A stretch of 64,000 bases of DNA from Paenibacillus sp. FSL R10-2734 (GTDB taxonomy: Bacteria; Bacillota; Bacilli; Paenibacillales; Paenibacillaceae), in assembly GCF_037963865.1 (NCBI RefSeq), contig NZ_CP150170.1, positions 6,882,001-6,946,000 on the forward strand, given 5' to 3'. The position numbers were made by a program, and so were the translations under genes. The notes below the pieces were generated by a model. The model had not been told where the DNA came from, made no database searches, and saw only the letters and a program-made list of their open reading frames with translations. Shown in pieces: positions 34,828 through 42,814 of this stretch. Every line of letters starts with the position of its first letter. The first letter of the stretch is position 1.

Positions 34828-36129
34828 TTATTTCTTAAGCTTGTCCCAAGCCGCTTGCATGCCAGTCATCCAGCCATTCACATCAACCTTGCCAGCAATC
34901 ATCTGTTGAATAACACTAGCAAATTCTTGCGTTACACCATCAGGGAATTTAGAGGATTGCAAACCATAAACTTTGTTTTCTTTCACATAGTTCCATACGT
35001 CTGCTCCAAGCTGACCGATATCTTCAGGAGTAGCTTCGATTGTGGACAAAGCAGGGATGAATTTCCATTTTTTAACGATGTACTCTTTACCCATATCGGA
35101 TGTTACCAACCAGTTCAAGAAGGTTTTAGCTTCTTCTTTAGATCCGGAATCTTTGTTGATTACAAGGTTCGCAGGAATACCTACAGTCATTTTATCGTTC
35201 TTCTCAGCATCTTCATTGATTGGCATAGGGAACATACCCATGTTCATGCCAGGTGTGATGTTATCAACAAGCGTTTGTGCCCAGTTACCTTCTTGCATCA
35301 TTCCAATTTCACCGTTAGCAAACATTGCCAAGTGAGTGTTAGCATCTGTAGTCAAAGGATTTTTTTGTCCGTATTTCAAAGTCAAGTTGAGCAGGTTGCT
35401 CCAGTCTTCAAATACTTTGTTACCTACGATTGTACCTGTGCCATCGTTCAAGCTTTTAATAAAGCCATCTACATCATCTTGTTGTGCAAAAGCTGTGCTG
35501 ATGCCTTGGTTACCAAGCAACCACCATTCTTGATAAGCATTACCAAAAGGAATAACGCCAATGGCTTGCAATTTCTTAGCTGCATCTTCTAGCTGTGACA
35601 ATGTTTTTGGAGTTTCAGTAATGCCTGCTTTTTCGAACAGGTCTTTGTTATATATATAACCAATTCCCTCAAGGTTCATTGGCATACCGTATACTTTTCC
35701 ATCTTTAGTCATAGGCTCTGCAGCCATAGGAATCAGATCTTTTACCCAAGGTTGGTCAGACAGATCTTCCATCTTGTCTCCCCAAAGCTCCATTTCTGCA
35801 TATCCACCATTTGAGAAAATGTCAGGAGCGTCGCCGGAAGCAAATTTAGTCTTCAGTGCTGCAGCGTAATCGGCACCACCACCCACGGTTTGGATATCCA
35901 GCTTGATGTTAGGATATTCTTTTTCAAACTCAACTTTAAGCTCATTCAGACCTTCAACGATTTCAGTTTTGAATTGAAAAATCTTAACTGTCTTCACTTC
36001 ACCCTTATCTTTGCCAGCGCTTCCATTTTGTGAGTTACTAGAAGAATTATTGCTACTACCACATGCTGTTAATGCTAAACTCATTGCCATTACTGCTGTC
36101 AGTGCAATTGCAGGGTATTTCTTCTTCAT
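34828..36129 (-). CDS. ABC transporter sugar-binding lipoprotein (433 aa)
   Basis: GGGGG lies ahead of the ATG at 36129. The signal peptide ends in the lipobox ALTACG with Cys23, so the protein is anchored outside the membrane. Then comes a Ser/Asn-rich linker and a family 1 solute-binding fold: KTVKIFQFKTEIVEGLNELKVEFEKEYPNIKLDIQTVGGG, and YGMPMNLEGIGYIYNKDLFEKAGI near 148-171. The two permeases lie upstream in the same transcript, with a stem-loop between. It should capture oligosaccharides. The substrate may be a galactoside, as a GH42 gene follows; this is inference. No ATPase gene is seen nearby, so a shared MsmX-type ATPase is likely. Confidence 0.95.
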   Translation of the reverse strand: MKKKYPAIALTAVMAMSLALTACGSSNNSSSNSQNGSAGKDKGEVKTVKIFQFKTEIVEGLNELKVEFEKEYPNIKLDIQTVGGGADYAAALKTKFASGDAPDIFSNGGYAEMELWGDKMEDLSDQPWVKDLIPMAAEPMTKDGKVYGMPMNLEGIGYIYNKDLFEKAGITETPKTLSQLEDAAKKLQAIGVIPFGNAYQEWWLLGNQGISTAFAQQDDVDGFIKSLNDGTGTIVGNKVFEDWSNLLNLTLKYGQKNPLTTDANTHLAMFANGEIGMMQEGNWAQTLVDNITPGMNMGMFPMPINEDAEKNDKMTVGIPANLVINKDSGSKEEAKTFLNWLVTSDMGKEYIVKKWKFIPALSTIEATPEDIGQLGADVWNYVKENKVYGLQSSKFPDGVTQEFASVIQQMIAGKVDVNGWMTGMQAAWDKLKK

Positions 36130-36183
36130 TATATTTTCCCCCTTAAGATAGTGGACTACTTTAAAAAAATATTTGGAACGGAG

Positions 36184-36210
36184 GGCTCGGTGTTAACCTT
36201 TCACCGAGCC
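36184..36210 (-). terminator. Intercistronic stem-loop enclosing the permease stop codon
   Basis: GGCTCGGTG and CACCGAGCC, nine perfect pairs, surround a loop that contains the TAA stop of the second permease. A T-run comes about 12 bases later leftward. It may partly terminate, or protect or separate the message before the binding-protein gene. Confidence 0.6.
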
Positions 36211-37026
36211 AGCCGCTATTCCCTCAACAATGTAACGCTGCATAAACAGATAGAAGACGATAATTGGTGCAATCCCGATTACGAGAGCCGGAAGCGCCAT
36301 ATCCCATTGCTTGGTGTATTGACCAAAGAAGGAGAAGGTCGCCAGCGGAATGGTACGAAGCTCTGGTGCCTGAAGAATCAAGGAAGGCAGCAGATAGTCA
36401 TTCCAAATCCCGAGTGCATTCAGCACGATCGTTGTCATTACCATTGGCTTCAGCAAAGGAAGTACTATGCGGAAGAATACGGTAATTGGATTACATCCAT
36501 CAACTGTAGCCGCCTCTTCAATTTCAAGAGGAACAGACTTGATAAAACCGTGAAACAGGAAGATTGCCATTGGAACACTGATCCCTAGATTCGTGATAAT
36601 CAAACCCAGGAAGGAGTTGTTTACTCCAAGTACATTTACGACTTTCAAGATTGGAATCATGATCGTTTGAAACGGAACAACCATTGCGGCTACGAATAAC
36701 AGTAGCAAAAACTGATTGAATTTCGTATTCGCCCGAACCATACGATAGGAAGCCATCGCACTAAACAGAGAGATTAGAATAACACTGATAACGGTTATGA
36801 TGACCGAATTTCGGAAAGCTTCACCGAAACGTGCCAATTTCCAAGCACTACTATAGTTCGACCACATAAATGTCTGTGGCCAGCTTGCAGCATCACTCAG
36901 AATTTCACCGAAGGATTTCACTGAGTTCGCTAGCAAGAAATAAAATGGAGAGAGGAAGAGAAGGGCAAGAAGGACCATCAACACTTCTATGCCGACATTC
37001 CATCTGCTTTTTGACTTAGCGTTCAT
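36193..37026 (-). CDS. ABC sugar transporter permease, MalG type (277 aa)
   Basis: Six hydrophobic helices are visible, starting with VLMVLLALLFLSPFYFLLA. The EAA loop that contacts the ATPase is present near 190-210 (EEAATVDGCNPITVFFRIVLPLLKPM). The C-terminus PIIVFYLFMQRYIVEGIAAGSVKG is typical of MalG-type permeases. Its start overlaps the stop of the MalF-type gene by one base (TAATG), so the two are coupled and should form the heterodimeric channel. It serves the intact importer with the lipoprotein at 34828. The family call is firm; the sugar is not known. Confidence 0.95.
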   Translation of the reverse strand: MNAKSKSRWNVGIEVLMVLLALLFLSPFYFLLANSVKSFGEILSDAASWPQTFMWSNYSSAWKLARFGEAFRNSVIITVISVILISLFSAMASYRMVRANTKFNQFLLLLFVAAMVVPFQTIMIPILKVVNVLGVNNSFLGLIITNLGISVPMAIFLFHGFIKSVPLEIEEAATVDGCNPITVFFRIVLPLLKPMVMTTIVLNALGIWNDYLLPSLILQAPELRTIPLATFSFFGQYTKQWDMALPALVIGIAPIIVFYLFMQRYIVEGIAAGSVKG

Positions 37027-37907
37027 TAAGCTTCTACCTCCTTGCTCTTCGTAATACGGACCTGAATCAGAGTAATAATCGCTACGATAACGAAGAACAG
37101 CAGCGCTTTAGCAGTACCCAGACCGTAACGGTTATTCAGGAAGGCTTCATTGTAAATATTCATTGCAACTGATTCTGTAGATTTGAATGGTCCACCTTTC
37201 GTCAAGGAAAGGTTAAGATCGAACATTTTGAAGGACCAAGAAATGGCCAAGAACAAACCGATCGTTACAGCTGGCATAATTAATGGAACTACAATGCTGC
37301 GTAACACCTGTAGGCGGGAGGCACCATCAATATCAGCTGCTTCCAACACTTCTTTAGATACGTTACTAAGTGAAGCGATGTAGATAACCATCAAATAACC
37401 GGAAGACTGCCAAACGAAAACCATTACAATCGCCCAGAAGCCGGTTGTTGCATCTCCCAGCCAAGGAAGATTAAAGAATGACCAGCCAGTGAGGTCTCCC
37501 ATAGTTGCAAACCCCTTGATGAAGATAAATTGCCAGATGAACCCGAGCAACAATCCCCCAATAACGTTTGGCATAAAGAAAATGGTCCGAAGCATGTTTC
37601 GTGATTTTAAAGGTTTTGTTAACAGATAAGCTAGGAAAAATCCTACCACGTTAGTCAAAATTACACCTAACACAGTAAATCTTACTGTAAACCAAAAGGA
37701 AGACCAGAAGTCGGGGTCATTCGTAAATATAGTGGAGAAGTTTTGAAATCCGACCCAACTTACATTACCGGATACACCGTTCCAGTCTGTGAAGGAGTAA
37801 TACATCCCCATGATGAATGGGATAATCGTTATTAAGGTAAAAAACAAGACTGCCGGACCAACGAAAAAGAACTGTTGACCTAACTGGGACAACTTAGTGC
37901 CGCGCAT
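37026..37907 (-). CDS. ABC sugar transporter permease, MalF type (293 aa)
   Basis: GGGGGG lies seven bases before the ATG. Six membrane helices and the EAA loop (EAADIDGASRLQVLRSIVVPLIMP) are present, as is the N-terminal FFVGPAVLFFTLITIIPFIMGMYYSFTDW of the family. It is the first gene of the leftward importer operon and pairs with the MalG-type protein. The promoter must lie in the 136-bp spacer shared with the sensor kinase gene. That arrangement, kinase/regulator divergent from the importer, is typical of YesM/YesN-type control of oligosaccharide uptake. Confidence 0.95.
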   Translation of the reverse strand: MRGTKLSQLGQQFFFVGPAVLFFTLITIIPFIMGMYYSFTDWNGVSGNVSWVGFQNFSTIFTNDPDFWSSFWFTVRFTVLGVILTNVVGFFLAYLLTKPLKSRNMLRTIFFMPNVIGGLLLGFIWQFIFIKGFATMGDLTGWSFFNLPWLGDATTGFWAIVMVFVWQSSGYLMVIYIASLSNVSKEVLEAADIDGASRLQVLRSIVVPLIMPAVTIGLFLAISWSFKMFDLNLSLTKGGPFKSTESVAMNIYNEAFLNNRYGLGTAKALLFFVIVAIITLIQVRITKSKEVEA

Positions 37908-38043
37908 TTATTGTCCCCCCCTTTCTTTTGCTCACTTACTTGTTTATGCTTTATACACATATTATCTGTTTTTTTCAGAGTACCTCACACCTACGGAATT
38001 GATCTTTCAGGTGTAAAATATTGATCGGATGTGACAAATTTCG

Positions 38044-39864
38044 ATGAAATGGAACACGATTCGCACAAAAATGATCGTTTTTATCCTACTACCAACGTTA
38101 ATCTGTATTATGGCTACGATGTTTATAAGCTATCACTTTAGTACCCAATCCTTAAGAACAAGAGCTGTAGATGAGAATACGAATCTCCTCTTTCAGGGCA
38201 CTAAAAACATCGAAAGCCTGATTCAGGAAATCAATAGACTCTCCCTTATCGTCTATTCAGATTCAGAACTCTACAGATTACTCGAAGCCGGATACGAGGA
38301 TATGCTAGCAAATTCACGAATTTATTCTTCCCTGAATTACATTTCTTCATCTATGCCAGACATACCTCAGGTCTATTTATACCGTGTCAAGGATAGCAAA
38401 GCCACGCTGCTCTCCCAGAATACACCGAAGCGTTGGCAGGGTATTCCGCCTTATCCTGACTCCAAGATCACTACCGATTCTACGGTATCCATACAGAGTA
38501 CGCATTTAAGCCATAGCTATGGCCTAACGGCACCGATCCCGCAATTCATATCGGAGCCAGTGTTTACCTTGCACAGAAGAATCGAAAAAGTTCCCACCCC
38601 AACGGCGCTTGGGTATCTGTCGATTGATGTCAAACTAACGGCTTTATCTGACATCATCAGTCAGTTATATGATCAGAAACAAGAGAACATTTGGCTGCTG
38701 GATGGCGGTGGAAACATTGTCTACGGGGACAATAGTGAAGAATACGGAAAGAGGCTGAATGCCCCTTGGTACGATACACACATCGCTAACAATCAAAACT
38801 CGCAGGGATACTTTGAAGAGGATAAATCTATGTTTATTTACCAGAGTATCGAAGGTCCAGGGTTAAATTGGACGCTGGTGAAGCAGATTCCAGTGTCTTA
38901 TCTTTTCAGAGAAGCCAAAGAGGCGGCAACGATCAATATAGCACTGCTAGTCCTGCTGCTGATTACAATTACTACGCTGACGATCCTGATTTCTTTTCGG
39001 ATTACTGCCCCGATCAAGCAGTTGACCCGCTATATGAATCAGGTCCAAACCGGAAAACTTGATATCGATATCCGCCCCATGGGCAAAGACGAGATTGGTG
39101 TTGTTACAGAGCGATTCCGCAGTATGATGGATACAATCAACAATCTGATCTTGAGAGAATACAAGCTGGAATTGTCTAATAAAACGAATGAACTGCGGGC
39201 TTTGCAAGCACAGATCAACCCGCATTTCCTCAACAATACTTTACAGATCATCGGTACACTTGCCTTGGAGCTTAAAGTACCCCAAATCTACTCACTTCTT
39301 TCAGCACTAGCGAAAATGATGCGCTACAGTATGTACAATGAGGAGAAGATTGTCACCGTTAAAGACGAACTGGATCATGTTAAAGCTTACATCGAATTGC
39401 AAAAGGAACGTTTTGAAAATAAATTCAGTTTCCGTTACGATATGGAGGAATCTCTTTTAGAGACATTTATGCCTAAGATGATTCTGCAGCCCATTGTAGA
39501 AAATTATTTCAAACATGGCTTTAATCTGACCCGCTCAGATGGATTCATTGAGATCACCGCAGCAAAAGTGAGTGACACGCGGATGGAAATCTGTATTCAA
39601 AACAACGGAAATGCCATTCCTTCTGCGAAGCTGGATCTTTTGTGGCAGAAACTTCAACATTCCACTAGAACAGATATAGATTTATTAAGAAATACAGAGC
39701 CAGACAAGGAAACAACAGGATCTGGTATTGGTCTGCCTAACGTTCTGGCACGACTCAAGTTCGTATGCGGAGATAGTGCAACCTTGACTGTGGACAACCT
39801 CAGAGCAGGTGGGGTTGTCGTTAGACTGGAAATAGACATTATAGCGGAGCGTGAGACGATATGA
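38044..39864 (+). CDS. YesM-type sensor histidine kinase (606 aa)
   Basis: The start codon has only a weak ribosome site. Helices at about 11-33 and 300-322 enclose a large outside sensor domain (Cache-like, about 35-295). A HAMP domain, RITAPIKQLTRYMNQVQTGKLDIDI, follows. The His_kinase domain has its phosphoacceptor His394 in QINPHFLNNTLQ, and the ATPase domain ends with GSGIGLPNVLARLKFVCG. This architecture is the YesM/LytS-like type that pairs with YesN/AraC-type regulators. It sits divergent from the sugar importer and overlaps the next gene by 4 bp, so it should sense an extracellular sugar or a binding-protein complex. Confidence 0.93.
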   Translation: MKWNTIRTKMIVFILLPTLICIMATMFISYHFSTQSLRTRAVDENTNLLFQGTKNIESLIQEINRLSLIVYSDSELYRLLEAGYEDMLANSRIYSSLNYISSSMPDIPQVYLYRVKDSKATLLSQNTPKRWQGIPPYPDSKITTDSTVSIQSTHLSHSYGLTAPIPQFISEPVFTLHRRIEKVPTPTALGYLSIDVKLTALSDIISQLYDQKQENIWLLDGGGNIVYGDNSEEYGKRLNAPWYDTHIANNQNSQGYFEEDKSMFIYQSIEGPGLNWTLVKQIPVSYLFREAKEAATINIALLVLLLITITTLTILISFRITAPIKQLTRYMNQVQTGKLDIDIRPMGKDEIGVVTERFRSMMDTINNLILREYKLELSNKTNELRALQAQINPHFLNNTLQIIGTLALELKVPQIYSLLSALAKMMRYSMYNEEKIVTVKDELDHVKAYIELQKERFENKFSFRYDMEESLLETFMPKMILQPIVENYFKHGFNLTRSDGFIEITAAKVSDTRMEICIQNNGNAIPSAKLDLLWQKLQHSTRTDIDLLRNTEPDKETTGSGIGLPNVLARLKFVCGDSATLTVDNLRAGGVVVRLEIDIIAERETI

Positions 39865-41522
39865 AGGCGTTAATTGTTGATGACGAAGCGAGAGTTAGAA
39901 AGGCTGTTAGACTTCTTGTCGACTGGGACGCACATCAAATAGATGAGGTTTTGGAAGCCGGAAATGGAAATGAAGCCATTGAGGTTATTCGGCAAGCGAA
40001 ACCAGCCTTAGTCATTATGGACATGATGATGGAATCCGGTAATGGCATAGAGCTGATGACATGGGTAAACGAATTTGCCGGCAACATCAAATTCATTGTG
40101 GTCAGCGGACATAATGATTTCGAGTTCGTGCGCCAGACCGTTCGCCATGGCGGAATTGATTACATCCTTAAACCCATTGAAGCAGAAGCAATAAATGTAG
40201 CGGTCGCTAAGGCGGTGTCCGCTTGGCGTTCAGAGGAAGCTGACCGGAGCGAACGACAGAAGCAGAGCATTCAGCTTAACGAATTCAAACCCATCTATGG
40301 AGAAAAGCTGCTATCCGCGCTAATCGATGACCCGATCAATTCGGAAATATCCTTCCGAAGATTGTGTAGCGATGGCATTATCCCGGACAATACCCACTCT
40401 TCTCGCCTAATACTGGTGCAGACAGACACAGGAAATAATCTCCTGCTTAAGCGTTTTGGAGGAGACACTGGGCTCTTGAACTACGCTATCGTCAATATTT
40501 GCAATGAATTTTTACAAGGTCAGCATAAAGGTGTGGCTTTTCGTTACTGGGGAGGTCCTTCGGAGATTGCTATTATTCTATGGGATATCCAAACGTCCGT
40601 TGTCGAGCTTATAGGCAGAATTAATCATGGTATCTACGCTACTCTGCAGGTCCGAATGCATTTCGGAATTAGCTGCATCGGCAGCCTGCCAAAGCAATTG
40701 CCTTTTCAGCGTGCAGAAGTTGCTGAGGCCTTGCAGCGTCGAAATTTATTAATTCATGAGGATTACTGTCATTTCTCCACTTCCTCCGAAGAGTATACCG
40801 AACGCAATGAGACCGCAAAAAAAGAAATGAACGGAAATGCATCACCGACGATCTTTGCTCATGTGAAGGAAGATTGGAAAATGGCGGTCATCAGTGGAAG
40901 TCCTGAGGTATTGTCCTCGGCAGCGCAGCATTGGGTAGATGAGCTTAGCCGAGGCGGGATTGTTACGCCGGAGATCCTAAACTCGTGGAAGAATGATGCA
41001 CTCTTATTCCGTTCCCAGTTGGTACGGGAAATGTTAGGCCCTGAAGCCGATAGCGCGCTAGCCGAGCTAGAACAGGCCGACCAGCTTCACCCGGCTCCTT
41101 ATACGAACGGTTACTCGTTCTCCTTATTCGCCTGGCGTGACTGGTCATTTGACCTGATGGAGCGACTGTCACAAGTGATAGCCGCTAAACAAGCTAAAGA
41201 AAGCAATCCAATGCATGAAATCGTAAAATATATCGAACTCAATTACGCCTCCGACCTTTCCCTTCAGGAGGTAGCCGGAAAGTTCTTTGTTAGCCGAGAA
41301 TATATTTCACGCAGATTCAAACAGGAATACGGCATTAATTTTTCCGATTTTATTGTTAACATCCGGATAGATAAGGCTAAATTGCTAATGCAGAACCCTC
41401 GTCTGAAGCTGTTACAAATTTCCGAAATGGTCGGGTTTCATGATGTGAAGTACTTTAGTAAGGTATTTAAGAAACAGGTTGGTGCATCACCCAAGGACTA
41501 CCGAAACCAATTAAATGATTAA
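39861..41522 (+). CDS. YesN-type response regulator with AraC output (553 aa)
   Basis: The ATGA overlap with the kinase gives translational coupling. The receiver domain is at 1-120 with Asp7/Asp8 and phospho-acceptor Asp54 (VIMDMMMESG). The middle region (about 130-430) is poorly conserved and often described as YesN-type linker. The C-terminal AraC double helix-turn-helix covers about 450-550 (SDLSLQEVAGKFFVSREYISRRFKQEYGINFSDFIVNIRI). It should activate the divergent importer operon. Its stop overlaps the stop of the convergent SGNH gene by a few bases, so no spacer or terminator separates them. Confidence 0.93.
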   Translation: MKALIVDDEARVRKAVRLLVDWDAHQIDEVLEAGNGNEAIEVIRQAKPALVIMDMMMESGNGIELMTWVNEFAGNIKFIVVSGHNDFEFVRQTVRHGGIDYILKPIEAEAINVAVAKAVSAWRSEEADRSERQKQSIQLNEFKPIYGEKLLSALIDDPINSEISFRRLCSDGIIPDNTHSSRLILVQTDTGNNLLLKRFGGDTGLLNYAIVNICNEFLQGQHKGVAFRYWGGPSEIAIILWDIQTSVVELIGRINHGIYATLQVRMHFGISCIGSLPKQLPFQRAEVAEALQRRNLLIHEDYCHFSTSSEEYTERNETAKKEMNGNASPTIFAHVKEDWKMAVISGSPEVLSSAAQHWVDELSRGGIVTPEILNSWKNDALLFRSQLVREMLGPEADSALAELEQADQLHPAPYTNGYSFSLFAWRDWSFDLMERLSQVIAAKQAKESNPMHEIVKYIELNYASDLSLQEVAGKFFVSREYISRRFKQEYGINFSDFIVNIRIDKAKLLMQNPRLKLLQISEMVGFHDVKYFSKVFKKQVGASPKDYRNQLND

Positions 41523-42688
41523 TACCAGCTTAAGAAGGCATCCGCAACCGTCTTGCCGGCTATGCCGTTCGGGTGCGGGTCGTCTGTTCCACTCATATAT
41601 TCCGGTCTGATCCGGTGATCGTCTGGTGCAGGCAACGACAATAAGCTTGCTATATCAAATACACGGCTCACACCTATAGGCGGATTGGACAAAATCGAAG
41701 AATTCACCTTGCGCCAAGTCCCTTCTCTATCACCCTGGAAATTAAATGGCGGTACCGTACTTAGAATAATACTAGCTTCAGCATTTGCAGCCTTGATTTT
41801 GGAAATAATGGTCGTCAAATCACCAAGAAGCTCGTCCGCCGAACGGCAGCCAATATCAATATCATTTACTCCGAGTACAATCATCACTTCATCACTTTGC
41901 TTAGCTTTGTTTAGCCATGGACCATCCGCAGCAACATCATAAGCTCTAGCCCAGCCCGAACCGAGATTCCATACGCCAATATCTGTACCAAGGCCATCCG
42001 CGATTCTCGCGACCCAATATTCGTACTCATCCTTTAATGTCCGCACACCTTGAGTAATTGAATCCCCCAAGAACACTAGCTTCTTCTCAACAGATTTCTT
42101 ATACCCAATGAAACTTGGCAGAACCAAAAGCTTATCAGACTCCGTGAAACCATCCGCTGATTGTTGCCCTGCAAGATTACCGGGCGCGTCATAAGCTGTT
42201 GCAAGCATCCCCTCAACGTTGAAGGGAACCGATTTACCAGCAGTGAGTGTCTTAATCGTCCACGTGAACGCCAAATAATGACCCTTCGGTAGAACAATAC
42301 TTGTCTCATCACTCCAGAAGCATTCGCCCGCCGCAACGGCTTTAGAGACGCTCCCTTCAAAGGTAAGGGCATGTTGCGTATTCTCAATGATGCTTCCGTC
42401 TGGTTCTGTTCCTCCGTCAGCGATATAAGCTGTCTCGATAACCCAGTCGCCTCCAGGTTCACTACCTGTAGCTTCTTTCCCTTGATCCCATGTAGAATCT
42501 ACCGCGTTGCTGTGCCAGAACTTTAGCTTCAATTTACCATTTTCCCTTAAGCGAATATAAGTCCGAAAGGTATGTGTGAACGGTTCTTGCTTATTCATTA
42601 TAAAATTCGCGGCGGTTGAAAGAACCGTTGCTGAGGTGAAATCCGTCTGGTTCAATACTCCACTTCCCGTAATTAAATTAGTATTCAT
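41519..42688 (-). CDS. SGNH/GDSL hydrolase family protein (389 aa)
   Basis: GGGGGAA precedes the ATG at 42688. The first 190 residues are a beta-sandwich-like region (TFRTYIRLRENGKLKLKFWHSNAVDSTW). The SGNH core then starts with block I GDSITQG (catalytic Ser), continues with LGSGWARAYD (block II Gly), GVNDID (block III Asn) and DPHPNG, which holds the Asp-x-x-His pair. There is no signal peptide, so it is intracellular. Two-part proteins of this kind act as carbohydrate esterases. The setting between the YesMN/importer genes and an alpha-xylosidase suggests removal of acetyl or other acyl groups from imported xylan or xyloglucan oligosaccharides, which is inference. Confidence 0.88.
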   Translation of the reverse strand: MNTNLITGSGVLNQTDFTSATVLSTAANFIMNKQEPFTHTFRTYIRLRENGKLKLKFWHSNAVDSTWDQGKEATGSEPGGDWVIETAYIADGGTEPDGSIIENTQHALTFEGSVSKAVAAGECFWSDETSIVLPKGHYLAFTWTIKTLTAGKSVPFNVEGMLATAYDAPGNLAGQQSADGFTESDKLLVLPSFIGYKKSVEKKLVFLGDSITQGVRTLKDEYEYWVARIADGLGTDIGVWNLGSGWARAYDVAADGPWLNKAKQSDEVMIVLGVNDIDIGCRSADELLGDLTTIISKIKAANAEASIILSTVPPFNFQGDREGTWRKVNSSILSNPPIGVSRVFDIASLLSLPAPDDHRIRPEYMSGTDDPHPNGIAGKTVADAFLSWY

Positions 42689-42727
42689 AACGTTTCCCCC
42701 GTTATTTCATTAAGATTGTAACACTAA

Positions 42728-42782
42728 AACCTCTCTTATAAACCAGGAGAACGGATCGTCCGCACAGTTTACAAGAGAGGTT
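42728..42782 (-). terminator. Terminator after the alpha-xylosidase gene
   Basis: AACCTCTCTT and TAAAC pair with GTTTA and AAGAGAGGTT around a 23-base loop, with TTTTAG leftward. It lies between the GH31 stop and the SGNH start. Confidence 0.7.
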
Positions 42783-42814
42783 ATGGCTATATCAATATAC
42801 TTTGAGAAACCATT

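Noticed and set aside
34813..35592. 259-codon plus-strand frame
   Set aside because: Lies wholly inside the sugar-binding lipoprotein gene on the other strand, with no family features.
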